Positions 1 through 10,925 of a DNA stretch of 64,000 nucleotides are shown here, piece after piece; the first letter of the stretch is position 1; each line of letters begins with the position of its first letter. The notes under the pieces were generated by a model, which ran no database searches, had not been told where the DNA came from, and worked only from the letters and a program-made list of their open reading frames with translations. The stretch lies in assembly GCA_022495005.1 (NCBI GenBank), contig JAGYXB010001755.1:1-64000 (forward strand). Direction: 5' to 3'. The translations under genes were made by a program, and so were the position numbers. Source of the DNA: Rhyacophila brunnea (taxonomy: Eukaryota; Arthropoda; Insecta; Trichoptera; Rhyacophilidae).

Positions 1-690
1 CGTGCACATCGGCTGGATAAGGGGTCACTGCGGAATCCTAGGAAATGAAAAAGCGGACGAAAAGGCTCGAGAGGCTACTCTTAAAAAGACGGCCCCAGAT
101 TTTGCCAAGTTTCGCTCACTTTTGCCAAAAGGAAAATATAAAGCAGGACTCTTCAACTCTGGAATGATCGATATTTGAAAGAAACGACAGGAAATATTAC
201 TAAAATGTTTTTCCCAACAATTTTCCATGCCTTTGATTTCAGGAGAATGCAGGAAGTTGGCTTTGAACTCACACAATTCCTCACAGGTCACGGTGGGTTC
301 ATGAGCTACCTGCATCGATTTAAGCTCTCCGAGATCGACAGCTGCCCGTGTGATGATATGACCCCTCAAGATGTCCTTCATCTTTTTATGCATTGCCCCA
401 TTTTCAGCTTCTAAAGACAGCAGCTGGAGGCGCGATGCAGGAGTCTAGATGAGGACCTATGCGACATCGGATCCATGGTAGTTCACAAGGAACTATCACG
501 AAAGATAGTATCATACATGATCAAAATAGTGCAGGATATTGGCAAAATAAACGAAGCCAGGACACAAAATGCCGAACACTCTTCAAGTGAAACGGAAGGC
601 CTGGTGATTTCTGTCAACAGTCCGTCTTCTCCTGAAGAGTTTTCTGTAGTTTCCTCTTCACAAGAGCAAATGCGGAGAAGTTCCTGTTAA
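1..690 (+). pseudogene. ORF2 C-terminus of copy A (RNase H end plus zinc-finger tail), broken
   Basis: Frame 2 encodes the last RNase H motif (residues reading WIRGHCG, then GNEKADE) up to about 108. There one C present in copies B and D is missing, which shifts the frame. The second piece (175-414) continues the C-terminal domain, including the Cys/His cluster CPCDD...HLFMHC. It ends at TAA at 412-414, where B and D read CAA. The remainder (415-690) stays homologous to the true stop. One frameshift and one nonsense change make it non-functional. Confidence 0.85.
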
Positions 691-843
691 GACCCACAGT
701 AGTATATCCCTCCTGATCCCAACACTATATAGTAGAAAAAAGACTAATAAATAAAGAAAACTCCAATTGAAGATCTACAAACCTTGTACATAACAAGCAA
801 GGTCAATAATAAATGCAACTCCCATATAAAAAAAAAAAAAAAA
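1..843 (+). mobile_element. Copy A: 3' part of a telomeric R1/TRAS-like non-LTR retrotransposon
   Basis: The first base already lies inside the RNase H domain, so the element continues beyond the window or is 5'-truncated. It aligns base by base with copies B (from about 2700) and D (from about 16490). The 3' UTR runs from 691, and an A-tail at about 827-843 is joined directly to CCTAA repeats. An A-tail abutting telomeric DNA is what target-primed insertion into telomere repeats would leave, as known for TRAS and SART elements. Family assignment rests on RT and RNase H motifs in the sister copies. Confidence 0.8.
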
Positions 844-994
844 CCTAACCTAACCTAACCTAACCTAACTCCAATCAACCTAACCTAACCTAACCTAACC
901 TAACCTAACTCAACCTAACTCTAACCTAACCTAACCTAACTCTAACTCCAATCCCAATCCTAACCTAATCCTAGAATCTAACCTAATCCCAATC
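844..994 (+). repeat. Degenerate telomeric (CCTAA)n tract
   Basis: The tract starts with perfect CCTAA units right after the A-tail of copy A. It then decays into variants such as CCAATC, CTCAA and CCCAATCC before meeting copy B. Pentanucleotide CCTAA/TTAGG is the ancestral insect telomere repeat. The drift away from the motif suggests an old tract no longer maintained by telomerase. Confidence 0.9.
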
Positions 995-3388
995 CACCCG
1001 GAGAAGATCACTTCACCGCCGACATTTGCCTTCATTTCTTCAACGTGGATAGGTCATTAGTATTGGGTATGTATAACGCATGTCTCAGAGTGAGCCACTT
1101 TCCAGCTCAATGGAAAATAGTGAGGGTTGTTGTCATTCCCAAGCCGGGAAAAGACGACCTTCAAGACATCAAGTCCTACAGACCGATCGGCCTCATTTCA
1201 GTATTTGGAAAAGTACTGGAAAAGCTGATGATAAATCGGATAAACTGGCATTTTCATCGAAAAGGTAAGTTGAGTCAAAAGCAATATGGTTTATGCCCCA
1301 GAAATCAACAGAAGACGCTCTGAACGCTTCAGTCAACCTAACCTAACCTAACCTAACCTAACCTAACCGATCATAGCAATCTCGCTCGACATCAGAGGAG
1401 CCTTTGACAATGCTTGGTGGCCATTTCTAATGTGCCAGCTGAGAAGCAAGAAGTGCCCTCGGAACTTGTTTACGCTAGTGAAGAGCTATCATCAACAAAG
1501 GAAAATCATACTGTCACATTTTGATGCCACGCTCCAGAAGGTTACGACCAAAGGATGCGTTCAGGGATCATCTTGCGGACCGAGCTTTTGGAATTACATC
1601 TTAGATGATGTACTTCAGGAGGACTTGGGCCCTGGAGCTGAACTGAGAGCATTTGCGGATGACCTGCTATTGATTGCTACAGCCAACAATACGACAGAGC
1701 TTGAAAATATGACTGACAAGGCGTTGAAATTCATCACATCATGGGGCTCTAAAGCCAAACTACACTTTGCAGAAGACAAAACCAACGCGATGTATATTAC
1801 CAGAAAAAAGGACCGACAGCCAAACATTTACATGAACGGAGTTCAACTTAAATACGTGGATCACTTTAAGGTTCTCGGTCTCACCATAGATCGCCACCTT
1901 AACTGGTCCAAACACGTCGACAACATTTGTAAAAAGGCCGCAAGCATCACGAACAAATTGATCAGAGCCGCCAAACCCACATGGGGTGCGTCGCCGGGGG
2001 TTATGCAGCAAATATATTTAGGTGCTGTCGAGCCTCTGATAACGTACGCTTCCAGCCTGTGGGCGGACGCGGTAAAGAAAAAAGTCAACCGTAAGAAACT
2101 GAACTCCATTCAAAGACAAATTGCCATTAGATCTTGCAAAGGATACAGAACGATCTCTCTAGTTTCTGCTCAGGTCTTGAGCGGCTTCATGCCACTTGAC
2201 CTGAGGATCAAGCAGCTTGCAGAAGCATATGAGGTAAAGAAGACTCTCACCCTGCAGGACTTGCCGCAAGACAGAGTCTACCAGGGAACCGGAGACTTTT
2301 TCTCACTCCCTCATCCCTCGGAACGCAACCGCATTGACCATGGATACTATGATCAGACTCTGCCTGAGGCAACGCAGAATGAGCTGAGAATCTTCACTGA
2401 TGGCAGTCTCTTGAACGGCAAAGTGGGTGCAGCATTTGTACCTTACGATGGCGTGAGAGAGTTGCCGTCGAGAAAGATCAAACTCGACGACGTCTGCTCA
2501 GTGTTTCAGGCGGAACTCCTGGCGATCCGAGAAGCTTTGAGCTACGTTCTGAAGAAATCACCAAACAGATGGAAACAAATAACGATCTTGACAGACTGCA
2601 AATCAGGCGTCCATGCAATAACGGACCGAAATTCGGTCAATCCTATTGTCATGGACATTAAAACTGATATCCAGGAACTACGATGCAGAAAACAGAACGT
2701 GCACATCGGCTGGATAGGGGGTCACTGCGGAATCCTAGGAAATGAAAAAGCGGACGAAAAGGCTCGAGAGGCTACTCTTAAAAAGACGGCCCCAGATTTT
2801 GCCAAATTTCCGCTCAGTTTTGCCAAGAGGAAAATAAAAAGCAGGACCCTTCAACTCTGGAATGATCGATATTTGAAAGAAACGACAGGAAATATTACTA
2901 AAATGTTTTTCCCAACAATTTTCCATGCCTTTGATTTCAGGAGAATGCAGGAAGTTGGCTTTGAACTCACACAATTCCTCACGGGTCACGGTGGGTTCAT
3001 GAGCTACCTGCATCGATTTAAGCTCTCCGAGATCGACAGCTGCCCGTGTGATGATATGACCCCTCAAGATGTCCCTCATCTTTTTATGCATTGCCCCATT
3101 TTCAGCTTCCAAAGACAGCAGCTGGAGGCGCGATGCAGGAGTCTAGATGAGGACCTATGCGACATCGGATCCGTGATAGTTCACAAGGAACTATCACGAA
3201 AGGTAGTATCATACATGATTAAAATAGTGCAGGATATTGGCAAAATAAACGAAGCCAGGACACAAAATGCCGAACACTCTTCAAGTGAAACGGAAGGCCT
3301 GGTGATTTCTGTCAACAGTCCGTCTTCTCCTGAAGAGTTTTCTGTGGTTTCCTCTTCACAAGAGCAAATGCGGAGAAGTTCCTGTTAA
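995..3388 (+). pseudogene. ORF2 of copy B: RT, RNase H, C-terminal zinc finger (frameshifted)
   Basis: RT motifs are visible: a PKPGKDD block near 1139, the LDIRGAFDNAWW core (motif A) near 1390, GCVQGSSCGPSFWN near 1555 and FADDLLLI (catalytic Asp pair) near 1651. RNase H follows with TDGS (about 2399), QAELLAIREAL, TDCKSG and GNEKADE, so all four acidic residues are present. One usually basic residue before its HCG motif reads Gly-Gly (GGHCG). A C-terminal Cys/His cluster lies near 3040-3095. The long open part runs 1430-3388. The upstream part is one base out of frame because of the telomeric patch, and 5' truncation removed the endonuclease and ORF1. Confidence 0.85.
1338..1368 (+). repeat. 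Telomeric CCTAA patch inside copy B
   Basis: About six uninterrupted CCTAA units sit between CAGTCAAC and GATCATAGC. Copy D has 32 bp of ordinary RT coding sequence between the same two words (15255-15286). The patch therefore replaces, rather than adds to, the element sequence. Confidence 0.85.
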
Positions 3389-3546
3389 GACCCACAGTAG
3401 AATATCCCTCCTGATCCCAACACTATATAGTTAAAAAATAAAGGATTATAAATAAAGAAAACTCCAATTGAAGATCTACAAACCTTGTACATAATAAGCA
3501 AGGTCAATAATAAATGCAACTCCCATATAAAAAAAAAAAAAAAAAA
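3389..3546 (+). other. 3' UTR and A-tail of copy B with conserved hairpin
   Basis: The 3' UTR holds the word CCTTGTACATAATAAGCAAGG near 3484, where CCTTG and CAAGG can pair. AATAAATAAA-like signals follow, then an A-tail. Copies A (about 782), D (about 17272) and E (about 20811) have the same arrangement. Confidence 0.6.
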
Positions 3547-3561
3547 CCTAACCTAACCTAA
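3547..3561 (+). repeat. Three CCTAA units after copy B
   Basis: The A-tail of copy B is followed by exactly three telomere units, then non-telomeric DNA beginning TGACGGGGCC. This junction marks where the telomeric tract is interrupted by other mobile DNA. Confidence 0.85.
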
Positions 3562-4340
3562 TGACGGGGCCCTCCACTGCCGCGGCTAGTTCCAAGGGTA
3601 TGGAAGTGAAGGTTGTCAATGCCAAGAGGAGTCACAGGCCAAGGTCTTCATATGGTTGGAAGTCAGAATAAAACTCATAGTCGGTAGATGGTCCATATAT
3701 TGTTCAAGTTCACAAAAGTTCACAAAGTTCACAATGGTTCATCATATTATAATTATTAATGTTCAGAAAGTTAATATTATTCACATAAATGTTCAAGCAC
3801 GGTATACGGTCATCCGTCAGATGATAAAGTACATTAACACTCGCAACAAAGAAATATTAATTCGAAGAAAAGCTCCACAATTATCCAAAAGTATCAAAAG
3901 ATTACTACTATCGAACTTAAGTTGACAGTCAGGTACATACGACCCGATGAATAGCAGATAAAAGTCGAAAAAGATTCGGGGCCTCCGTTGAAGAACCGCT
4001 GTACGAAATTATACTTTTCACTCGAAAATATTAAAGTACCAGATAGGTATTTATGTTCGAAAAATTATTCGCGAAATTTTTCTAAGTCGGGGTTAGGTAT
4101 TTATAAACGATTACTCGCGACGAAACGACATAGTCCAACGTTAGGTATTTTACCCGCAGGAGGAAAGGGGGAGTTGGGTGGTCCCAAAGTCCTGTGCAGA
4201 CTTGCACAATTATATGAATTTGTATGATATATCAGATCGACGCCCGACGTGGACTCGGTCTTGGAAGCAGTAGAAAACTGGATACAGAATTGCTTGCTTG
4301 CTTGGGGTAATGGCAATAATTTTACTGGGGCGCCGACTCA
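3562..4340 (+). repeat. LTR-like dispersed repeat, copy 1
   Basis: The block shares diverged but collinear words with 48180-49320: GTTCACA iterations (3700-3790), GGCCTCCGTTGAAGAACCGC (near 3979) and several TAGGTATTTA units (4040-4150). No open frame is convincing. At about 4317 the text CTGGGGCGCCGACTC could be a tRNA primer-binding site, which would make the preceding block an LTR; that is inference. Either an LTR or a 5' leader of an unidentified retroelement fits. Confidence 0.45.
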
Positions 4341-4923
4341 ATGGGAGTCATCCCCGTTATCTCTAGTTACTGTCTCTCAGATTGCCTTGAGGTATTTGTT
4401 TTTAATACCGTTGTTGAGTTCTTTGGGCCTCGGTGGCTTCGCGACCGGGCCGAGGCCCAATTTGTGGTCTCGGTTAATTGGTCTCTAGTGGTTTAAAAAG
4501 CTGCTGGCGCATTCTCACTTTTGCCGTCCGTCGATTGTCATCCGATTTCAGCACCTACATGTTTGGGTGTCTTTCCTCTTCGTTGTCGTCGTCTTCGCCT
4601 CTCGGTAGGCTGGTTTCTTCTGCGGTCTTGTGTCACAGGAGTTCAGGGTCTCGGCTAAAGGATGATTGATGCAATTCCCTCGAGTAGCAATTTATCTTTT
4701 TTGCTTAGCCCTTTGTCTGTGTGGTTTGGTATTTATTATTTTTTAATACCTAGGGTGGGTGGGTTCTGAAACTTGCACTTAAGTCAAGTGACAGACTGGC
4801 CACCATCTTTTTTTATTTATTTTATACTCGAGGGAAGTTCGATCTCCAGGTGTCACAATGGGGTCCCGATTGCGGTCGCTAAGAAAGAATGGAAGGTCTG
4901 CAGGGAAGTAAGGATGTGGGTAG

Positions 4924-7900
4924 CTAGGGGGGCATCAGTAGAAGAACCTTTCTTGGCTGGTCAAATTCTGTCTGTGCGTGTATGTCGTATTGTAATAGGT
5001 GTGAGATTGTCGTGTTGGGATGGTTCAAGATGGAGCTGTAGAATTGCTTCGTGAGCTTGAGGATATGGGTTTGGAGGGTTTCCATGTTAAGATCGCTGTG
5101 TAGTGTTGTGTTCCTGACGAACCAGGGAGCATTGGTGATAGCTCGTAGTGTTTTGTTCTGTGTGATTTGTAGCTGGTTTAGATACTTGAGACCTGCGTAT
5201 GCCCAGACGGGGCATGCGTAAGTCATGATCGGTCTGACTATGGCTGTGTATAATAGCAGCTTGCTGCGATAGGCAAGCTTGCTCCTATGTCCTATCATCG
5301 GTGTGAGCATGGCTAATACTGTGTTGGCTTGGCGTTTTTTATCGCAAATGTGTTCGAAAAATGTGAGTCTTCTGTCTAGCGTAAGACCTAGGTATTTGAC
5401 CGAGTCGGTCCAAGGGATTTTAGTCTTGTTCATAACCAGGTGATCTATGGTGCGCTTTCGCTTTGCATGGCGGCGCGCGAAGTAAACGGCTTTGCTTTTA
5501 TCTGCATTTATTTTTATACGCCATTTATCGCACCAGGTGGAAACCTGGTCGGCCGACCTTTGGACTAACTCTGTTGCTCTGTTTCTGTTTATGGATTTGG
5601 ACAGGATGGCTGTGTCGTCAGCATATTGTGCTAATATGCAAGAATCTGCTGATGTATCTACTGGTATTGGGATATCCCGAGTGTATAGGTTATACAGGGT
5701 CGGGGCAAGCACGGAGCCTTGAGGGACTCCGGCCGTTGCTGGTCTGATAGAGGATTTTGCTCCATACAGTTTGACTGCGAATCGTCTATTGGTGAGGAAA
5801 GAATTCAGTATCCAACGGTAGGAAATGCTCAGGTCGGTCCAACCAGCTGTTGGACCCATCGGCCCATCCGACCTGGTTGCTACTAAGGCCAATTATCTTG
5901 CTTTCAAAAAATTTGCGGCGTCTTACTACGGGCGTGAAGATCTCTTCACATAAATTTTGCTGCCTGTATGATTAGCTTCGTTCTTTAATTTAATAAACAA
6001 GTAGGTTCATTTTCTTTTTAGTAATTTCCATGTGCTTTTTCTCTCCCTGGCACTTTGCATTAGAGTAAACTCAGTAAACTCAGTAAACTCAGTCAGCTCA
6101 CTTTGAGCGTAGCAATCTAAGTCTTGGGCATCTTCTCCCAGGACACTCCCAGGCCAATTCTTAGATGCTTCACATCACCGATTGATGGGTCCCGTGATAC
6201 TCTCGATTAAGACCGAGGGTGGTACGGGGCGGGTTTGGTGGAGGGAGTTTAACTTCAATGTTGGCTGATCTATTTCGGCCTCTGATAGCTTTACTACGAG
6301 TCCTTCGACCCAAACTTTATCAAAAGCTTTGGCTATGTCTAAGAACAAGCCAACAGTGTAAGTGTGGTGATTAAAACCGTCTGTAATGTATTCAGTGACA
6401 CGTAGCAACTGGTGATTAGTGGCGTGACCGGCCCTAAATCCATGTTGCTCGTCCGGTATGAGTTTTTTCTCAAAGATAGTGATTTGAAGTCTGGAGTTTA
6501 TGATTCTTTCGAGAATTTTGCTCATCGTAGGGAGGAGACTTATCGGCCTATGGTTCTCAGGTAAGGTGTGGTTTTTACCTGGTTTTGGAAATAGGATAAT
6601 ATCTGCTAGTTTCCAATCGTCTGGGAAGTATTGTGATTCTAAACAGGCATTGATGATCCCTGTTAAGGCTAATACTCCTTTTTCTGGTAATTTTTTTAAG
6701 GTGAGGTTACTCACCCCGTCATTGCCTGGCGCTTTGCGATTTTTAAGTCGCTTAATTAAATATTCAACCTCTTGAGTGGTGGTTGGTAATATCGGTGTGG
6801 GTGGAGGATCTATCCTGTCGTGAATTATTGCGCTGGCCCTGTCCATAACTGAATTTACGTGACGGGTGATGTGTCTGTTATTGTAGTCTATGTCATTAGG
6901 TGTGAATTGACCTTGGAGGCTGTCCGCAAAAACCTCGAGTTTCTCCTCTGTGGTATATACTGTCTTAGTATGACCTTTCAGGGGGTTGATCGGGCACTTT
7001 GGCCTTCTCAGGGCCTTAGAGACCTTCCAGTAGGGGTCGCTACCCTTAGTTAATTCTATGAGTTTGTTGTTCCAGTTATCCTGGGCGTGTTCTCTATTAA
7101 GTTTCCTAACGCTACTCCTAAGTTTTTTAAACTTGGCAACAGAGGGTTCATCTCCCAATATTTGGGCAATCTTCCTAGCGCGGTTTTTCTCTGTGATTTT
7201 TAATCTAGTGGCTTAAGGTATATCTAATCTATGCAATTCAGCCGGGCTGATTGGTGTTGAGGCGGCTTTGACTGCCTCTTGTATTGAGGTCGTCAAGTCC
7301 CTCACTGCGGAGTCTATTTTAGTAGTGGATGTGAGATCTGATGCTAGAGTGTGGTGTTCCTCCAGATGAATTCCGAAGTCCTCCCAAGATACTTTATATC
7401 TTGAGGTGTTCGGTGGCGTAACTAATGGATCTAACGGGTCCCCGAGGAACATTAATACCGGTTTGTGATCTGAATTTAATTCGTCAACCGTGCGAATAAT
7501 GGGAAAAAAGTTTGTATTACGGAGGATGGCGAAGTCTATAATGCTAGGTCTCCCATGTACAGGGAACATGGTTGGCGTGAGAGGTGCTGCTATGACTGAT
7601 TGAGTGTCCTGAGTGAACTGTAGTAATAACTCACCACGGGGTGTCGATTTGTAGTTGTTCCAAGCAGGATGCTTGGCGTTGAAATCGCCCGCTATTATTG
7701 TGGGAGTATCATTGATGGTGTCCAGAAGACTATCGTAATCTAACCTGGTTGGTGCCTGCTGGGGTCGGATGTAAATAGATGTGAATTTAACTAAGCCGTA
7801 ATTCTTAGTTGTTACTAGTATCGAGGTTGATTCTATAGCCTGACGAGTGGCGCGCGCGGGTGGCTGAGAGTGTATTGAACAGTGCTCGATAGTTGATTTT

Positions 7901-8127
7901 ACGAGGATGGCTGTTCCGCCACCTTTGGTTAGTCTGTCGTTCCTGTGTATAGTGTAGTTAGGTATGTTAAATCGATGAGAAGGTTTGAGCCACGTTTCAT
8001 TGATAAGTAAGATATCAATGTCATGCTTTTCAAGGAAGTGTCGGATTTCGTGTTTGTCTGTGAGGAGTGAAGCTCGTGCGTTCCAAAACGCTGTCTGTAG
8101 TGACGTAGGTTTGATTTTAGCGGCCAT
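4924..8127 (-). pseudogene. Jockey-type ORF2 (endonuclease-reverse transcriptase), broken
   Basis: Piece 1 (8127-7213) is the apurinic-type endonuclease, with NETWLKP, GDFNAKHPAW and SDHKPVL. It ends at TAA, and the next codons continue in the same frame, so this is a simple nonsense change. Piece 2 (to 6175) contains LPTMSKILERII, GFRAGHATNHQL and FLDIAKAFDKVW (RT motif A). The frame is then interrupted at about 5813-6250 by unrelated sequence. Piece 3 (5892-4924) resumes with GVPQGSVLAPTLYN and the catalytic YADDTAIL, then YLGLTLDRRL. No RNase H is seen, as expected for Jockey. The element cannot be autonomous. Confidence 0.85.
5813..6250. other. Insertion splitting the Jockey RT
   Basis: The RT frame breaks off after PTLKLN and resumes at WILNSFLTNRR, leaving about 440 bp that fit no RT sequence. 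The insert contains a triple GTAAACTCA repeat (6064-6090) and the 9-bp direct repeat AGGCCAATT at 5888 and 6152. A short + strand open stretch ends in residues YYGREDLFT and a stop at about 5950, followed by AATAAA-like text. No terminal inverted repeats were found. Its origin is unknown; a retroposed transcript fragment is one possibility. Confidence 0.45.
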
Positions 8128-9772
8128 ATTGGGTTCTTGGGTAAGTCGCTAGGACAGAGTGGACCTGGTCCATCAGGGCCTTCATCGCATGGCTCAGCTC
8201 CAATAAATGTTGGGCCTGCGAGTGTTCCTGATGGGTTGTGGAGGTGGAAGGGTAGTGTGGGTGTGTTTTTTCCGCGACCTTGGAGGCGGGTTGTGACGGC
8301 ATCTTCTTCGGGCCAGAGGGTGCCTGATTGAAGGTGTTCCGGTTCATCGCCCATGCATTGGGCGTTGGGAGTAATGGGGCGCGTGTTTGTGGCTCTGAGT
8401 TGTGATGGGGGGCGCTCCTTGTGTTACCTGGTCGGTATGCGCATCCTCTGAAGTTTGCGGGGTGCGGCCCCCTGCAGTTTGCACAGGTGGCCGGCCCCAT
8501 TTGTCGTGTGTGAGTGCAAGTGTTTGTAAGGTATCCTTCGCCGCAGCGGACGCACCTGGGATCTCCGTGGCAGTTCTTTTGGGAGTGGCCAAATCTTTGG
8601 CAGCGGTGACACTGTCCGGCTGAGGCTTTTCTATTTAATGGTTCTAATTTAATTCGCAGGTTTAAGAAGTTTCCCATGTTGTAGATTTCTCTGCCTTTGT
8701 CTGTTTTCTCGATGTCTAGTAAGACCAGAGGCATGGGGAGTCGGTTCGAGTTTTTTCTCATGCGATGTACTTTTTGAATTGGGAAGCCTTGGTCTGAGAG
8801 TTCTTTTGTTATTTCTTCTTCGGTATATTCAACTGGGATATTCCTCATGACTACCTTGAGTACTTTTTCTGACGCAAGGTCGTATGAGTTATATTTTATA
8901 TTCGCAGTCTGTAGTAGGTCTTGTGCTTTTCTGTAGCATGTAATGGAGGGGAACGTGACTTTTATTCCTTCGCGTTGATTGACTCCTTCCACAATCTTTA
9001 GTCCCGCGCGGAACATGTCAGCAGTTAGTCTCTTGAAATCCGCCTTGTTGTGCAGTATAATTGGCGGTATTGCTGGTGTTTTGGAGATCGTGGCAGGATC
9101 GGGGGATTTAGGGCTTGATGCTGCACTGGATGGAAGAGATGGCGAGACGGTCGGTAGGTCGGTTTTGGTTTTCTTCATGGGGGGGGTCTCTTGGCTTTTG
9201 GGTTCTTGGGGCGAGGGCCGCGGGGAGTTTGGTGTGTTGCTCCTGTTTGCGTTGTGGGCCCTGGCTTTTGCCTTTCTATCCTTCTTGTTGGTTACTGGGG
9301 GATATGTCTGTGATTTTGGGGTCGATTGGTTCGACGGGATCGGGGGCTCAACATCATTTTCGTTGATTGTGCTTAAGATGTTGCTGGTCGGTTGGCGTAT
9401 TGTGCTGGATAGGCTCGATGCGGAGGAATCTAGTAGTTCACATTCGTCATCTTCTGGGCTGGAGTCTGGATCTGGGGCGATGGTCCATTGTGAGGCTGGA
9501 ATCTGTTGGCTGGGCGGTGGTTGTTGCTTAGTCCTTGAGCTGCTCCGAGTTTGGACTCGGGACGTGGTTGGTGTCGATGTGACTGCCACTGCTGGGGTGT
9601 CGGTGGATAGATAAGCGGTTGCGTTCTTCAGGGTCTCATCATATAGTTCCTTCATCGCAGGGTCCTGATGAATAGAGGGTGGCGGTGCCTTGGTTAATAA
9701 TCGCAGAAATGCTGAGATTAGTAAGTTGGCAGATATTTCGTTGGGGGGTGCCATTGTTAAGCGGAACAGCAA
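8117..9772 (-). CDS. Jockey-type ORF1 (gag-like nucleic-acid-binding protein)
   Basis: A 551-codon open frame. The N-terminal third is rich in Pro, Ser and Thr. The middle (residues about 290-370) looks like the RRM-like/PRE domain of Jockey gags. Three Cys/His knuckles follow near residues 390-450 (CHRCQRFGHSQKNC, CVRCGEGYLTNTC, CANCRGPHPANFRGC). Such proteins coat the element RNA to form the ribonucleoprotein used in retrotransposition. The C-terminus overlaps the ORF2 start by 11 bp. The first ATG is at 9772, with a second Met a few codons later. The frame is intact, unlike ORF2. Confidence 0.8.
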   Translation of the reverse strand: MLFRLTMAPPNEISANLLISAFLRLLTKAPPPSIHQDPAMKELYDETLKNATAYLSTDTPAVAVTSTPTTSRVQTRSSSRTKQQPPPSQQIPASQWTIAPDPDSSPEDDECELLDSSASSLSSTIRQPTSNILSTINENDVEPPIPSNQSTPKSQTYPPVTNKKDRKAKARAHNANRSNTPNSPRPSPQEPKSQETPPMKKTKTDLPTVSPSLPSSAASSPKSPDPATISKTPAIPPIILHNKADFKRLTADMFRAGLKIVEGVNQREGIKVTFPSITCYRKAQDLLQTANIKYNSYDLASEKVLKVVMRNIPVEYTEEEITKELSDQGFPIQKVHRMRKNSNRLPMPLVLLDIEKTDKGREIYNMGNFLNLRIKLEPLNRKASAGQCHRCQRFGHSQKNCHGDPRCVRCGEGYLTNTCTHTRQMGPATCANCRGPHPANFRGCAYRPGNTRSAPHHNSEPQTRAPLLPTPNAWAMNRNTFNQAPSGPKKMPSQPASKVAEKTHPHYPSTSTTHQEHSQAQHLLELSHAMKALMDQVHSVLATYPRTQYGR

Positions 9773-9790
9773 ATGTTATGTGGGGTAAGT

Positions 9791-10925
9791 TTGAGCTATC
9801 TATTCTATAACTGGCGTATTTAAATTTATTTTGATTTTATAGTGATGGTAAAGAGAGTCAAATTATAATATGAGAGAAAAATTCATGTATTTATGGAGGT
9901 ATACACAGCAGGTCACCGATCGATACTGACGGTGAGTCTTTGTATATTCCAGCGTATTTAGGGGTTTAGTTAATATATATTTTAAAAAGTGAGGGCTGGC
10001 TGTCAGTTATGAGAGCTGGTAAAAAGTAGTAAGTAATGAGAAGGTATCTGTCAGGTTCAGAATCAAGCGGATGAAGTCGTTATCAGTGGGTAGTTAGGAG
10101 AAAGGATTTTATGCGTAAGTATGATAGATGTAATTTAAATTTAATATTTTAGGTAAAAATAAGAGGCTTAAGATATTATCATGTAAAGCAGGTTGGTAGT
10201 TAATAGAATGCAAGTTTTTAAGGGAATCGTATAGAATAATGGAGTATGATTATTACTGAGATATAATGTTTTAGTAGTGAGAAGAAGCTGTCAAAGTCAC
10301 AATAAGTAGGTAATTAAGAAAGGATTTTATAATAGGTATATAATAGGTAGAGTATAATATTTTAATAGTGAGATCAGAGGCTGCCAAGGATATAATTAGT
10401 AAGCTAAGATGGGATTTTATGCACAAGTATGATAGATGCAATTTAGATTTAAAATATAAAAGTAGTTAGTTATAAGACTGCAAGTTAAGGTTTGATATAG
10501 GAGAGAAAAATTATGATAAGATAGCAGATGATAGGTAAAGAAATTGTTATTTGCAGAGAATTGTTATATATGGTAGGTTGTTGCTCAATACTAGCAGCAA
10601 GATTCCATAAAGTCTACTGTAGTTTAGGTTATCAATAGTTGTCAATATCACAGCTATAAGTAATTAGTGAAGATTTTTAGTAAGTGGCTATCATGTAAGT
10701 TAAGTAGGTAGTTAAAGAGTGCGAGTTAATGGTAGAAGAGAGATAAAGTAAGATGGAAAAAATATGTTATCTGTAGCCCGGTTCTGTGCGTAGGTATGAT
10801 AGATGCAATTTATATTTAAATTTAAGATTTTAAGTAAGTGGCTATCATGTAGTCAAGTGGGCAGTAAAAATTAAGTAAGGTAAGTAAAAAGAAAAAAAGT
10901 GAAAAGATTGTTATCTGTAGCCCGG
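9791..10925. repeat. Degenerate tandem-like repeats upstream of the Jockey element
   Basis: No gene is visible. The word AGTATGATAGATGYAATTTA recurs near 10118, 10422 and 10795 (the last as AGGTATGATAG). TTATCTGTAGCCCGGTTC recurs near 10768 and 10909, and GAGAAGGTATCTGTCA-like words near 10036, 10279 and 10366. These are diverged monomers about 90-380 bp apart. On the minus strand they lie 5' of ORF1, so they could be promoter or 5' UTR monomers of the Jockey element. Otherwise they are a decayed satellite. Confidence 0.45.

Larger units (their letters stand above)
995..3546 (+). mobile_element. Copy B: 5'-truncated telomeric R1/TRAS-like retrotransposon
   Basis: The element begins abruptly inside the RT-proximal part of ORF2, at a point matching about 14912 in copy D, right after telomeric DNA. 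This is the usual 5' truncation of non-LTR elements. It runs to the 3' UTR and an A-tail at about 3527-3546 followed by three CCTAA units. It is nearly identical to D, so the copies are recent or homogenised. A 31-bp CCTAA patch at 1338-1368 replaces 32 bp of RT sequence. Confidence 0.85.
4390..9790 (-). mobile_element. Jockey-type non-LTR retrotransposon, nearly complete but broken
   Basis: Reading on the minus strand gives ORF1 (gag with zinc knuckles), an 11-bp overlap, then ORF2 with endonuclease and RT and no RNase H. That order is typical of the Jockey clade. The 5' boundary near 9790 and the 3' boundary are uncertain. The 3' region (4390-4923) holds two GGTATT...AATACC hairpins and an 11-bp GC-rich stem (4423-4433 with 4450-4460), but no clear A-tail. 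ORF2 is damaged by a stop codon and an insertion of about 0.44 kb. The element lies antisense to the telomeric retrotransposons. Confidence 0.8.

Noticed and set aside
8979..9614. 211-codon + strand open frame opposite the Jockey ORF1
   Set aside because: It is the antisense shadow of a real gag frame rich in Pro and Ser codons.
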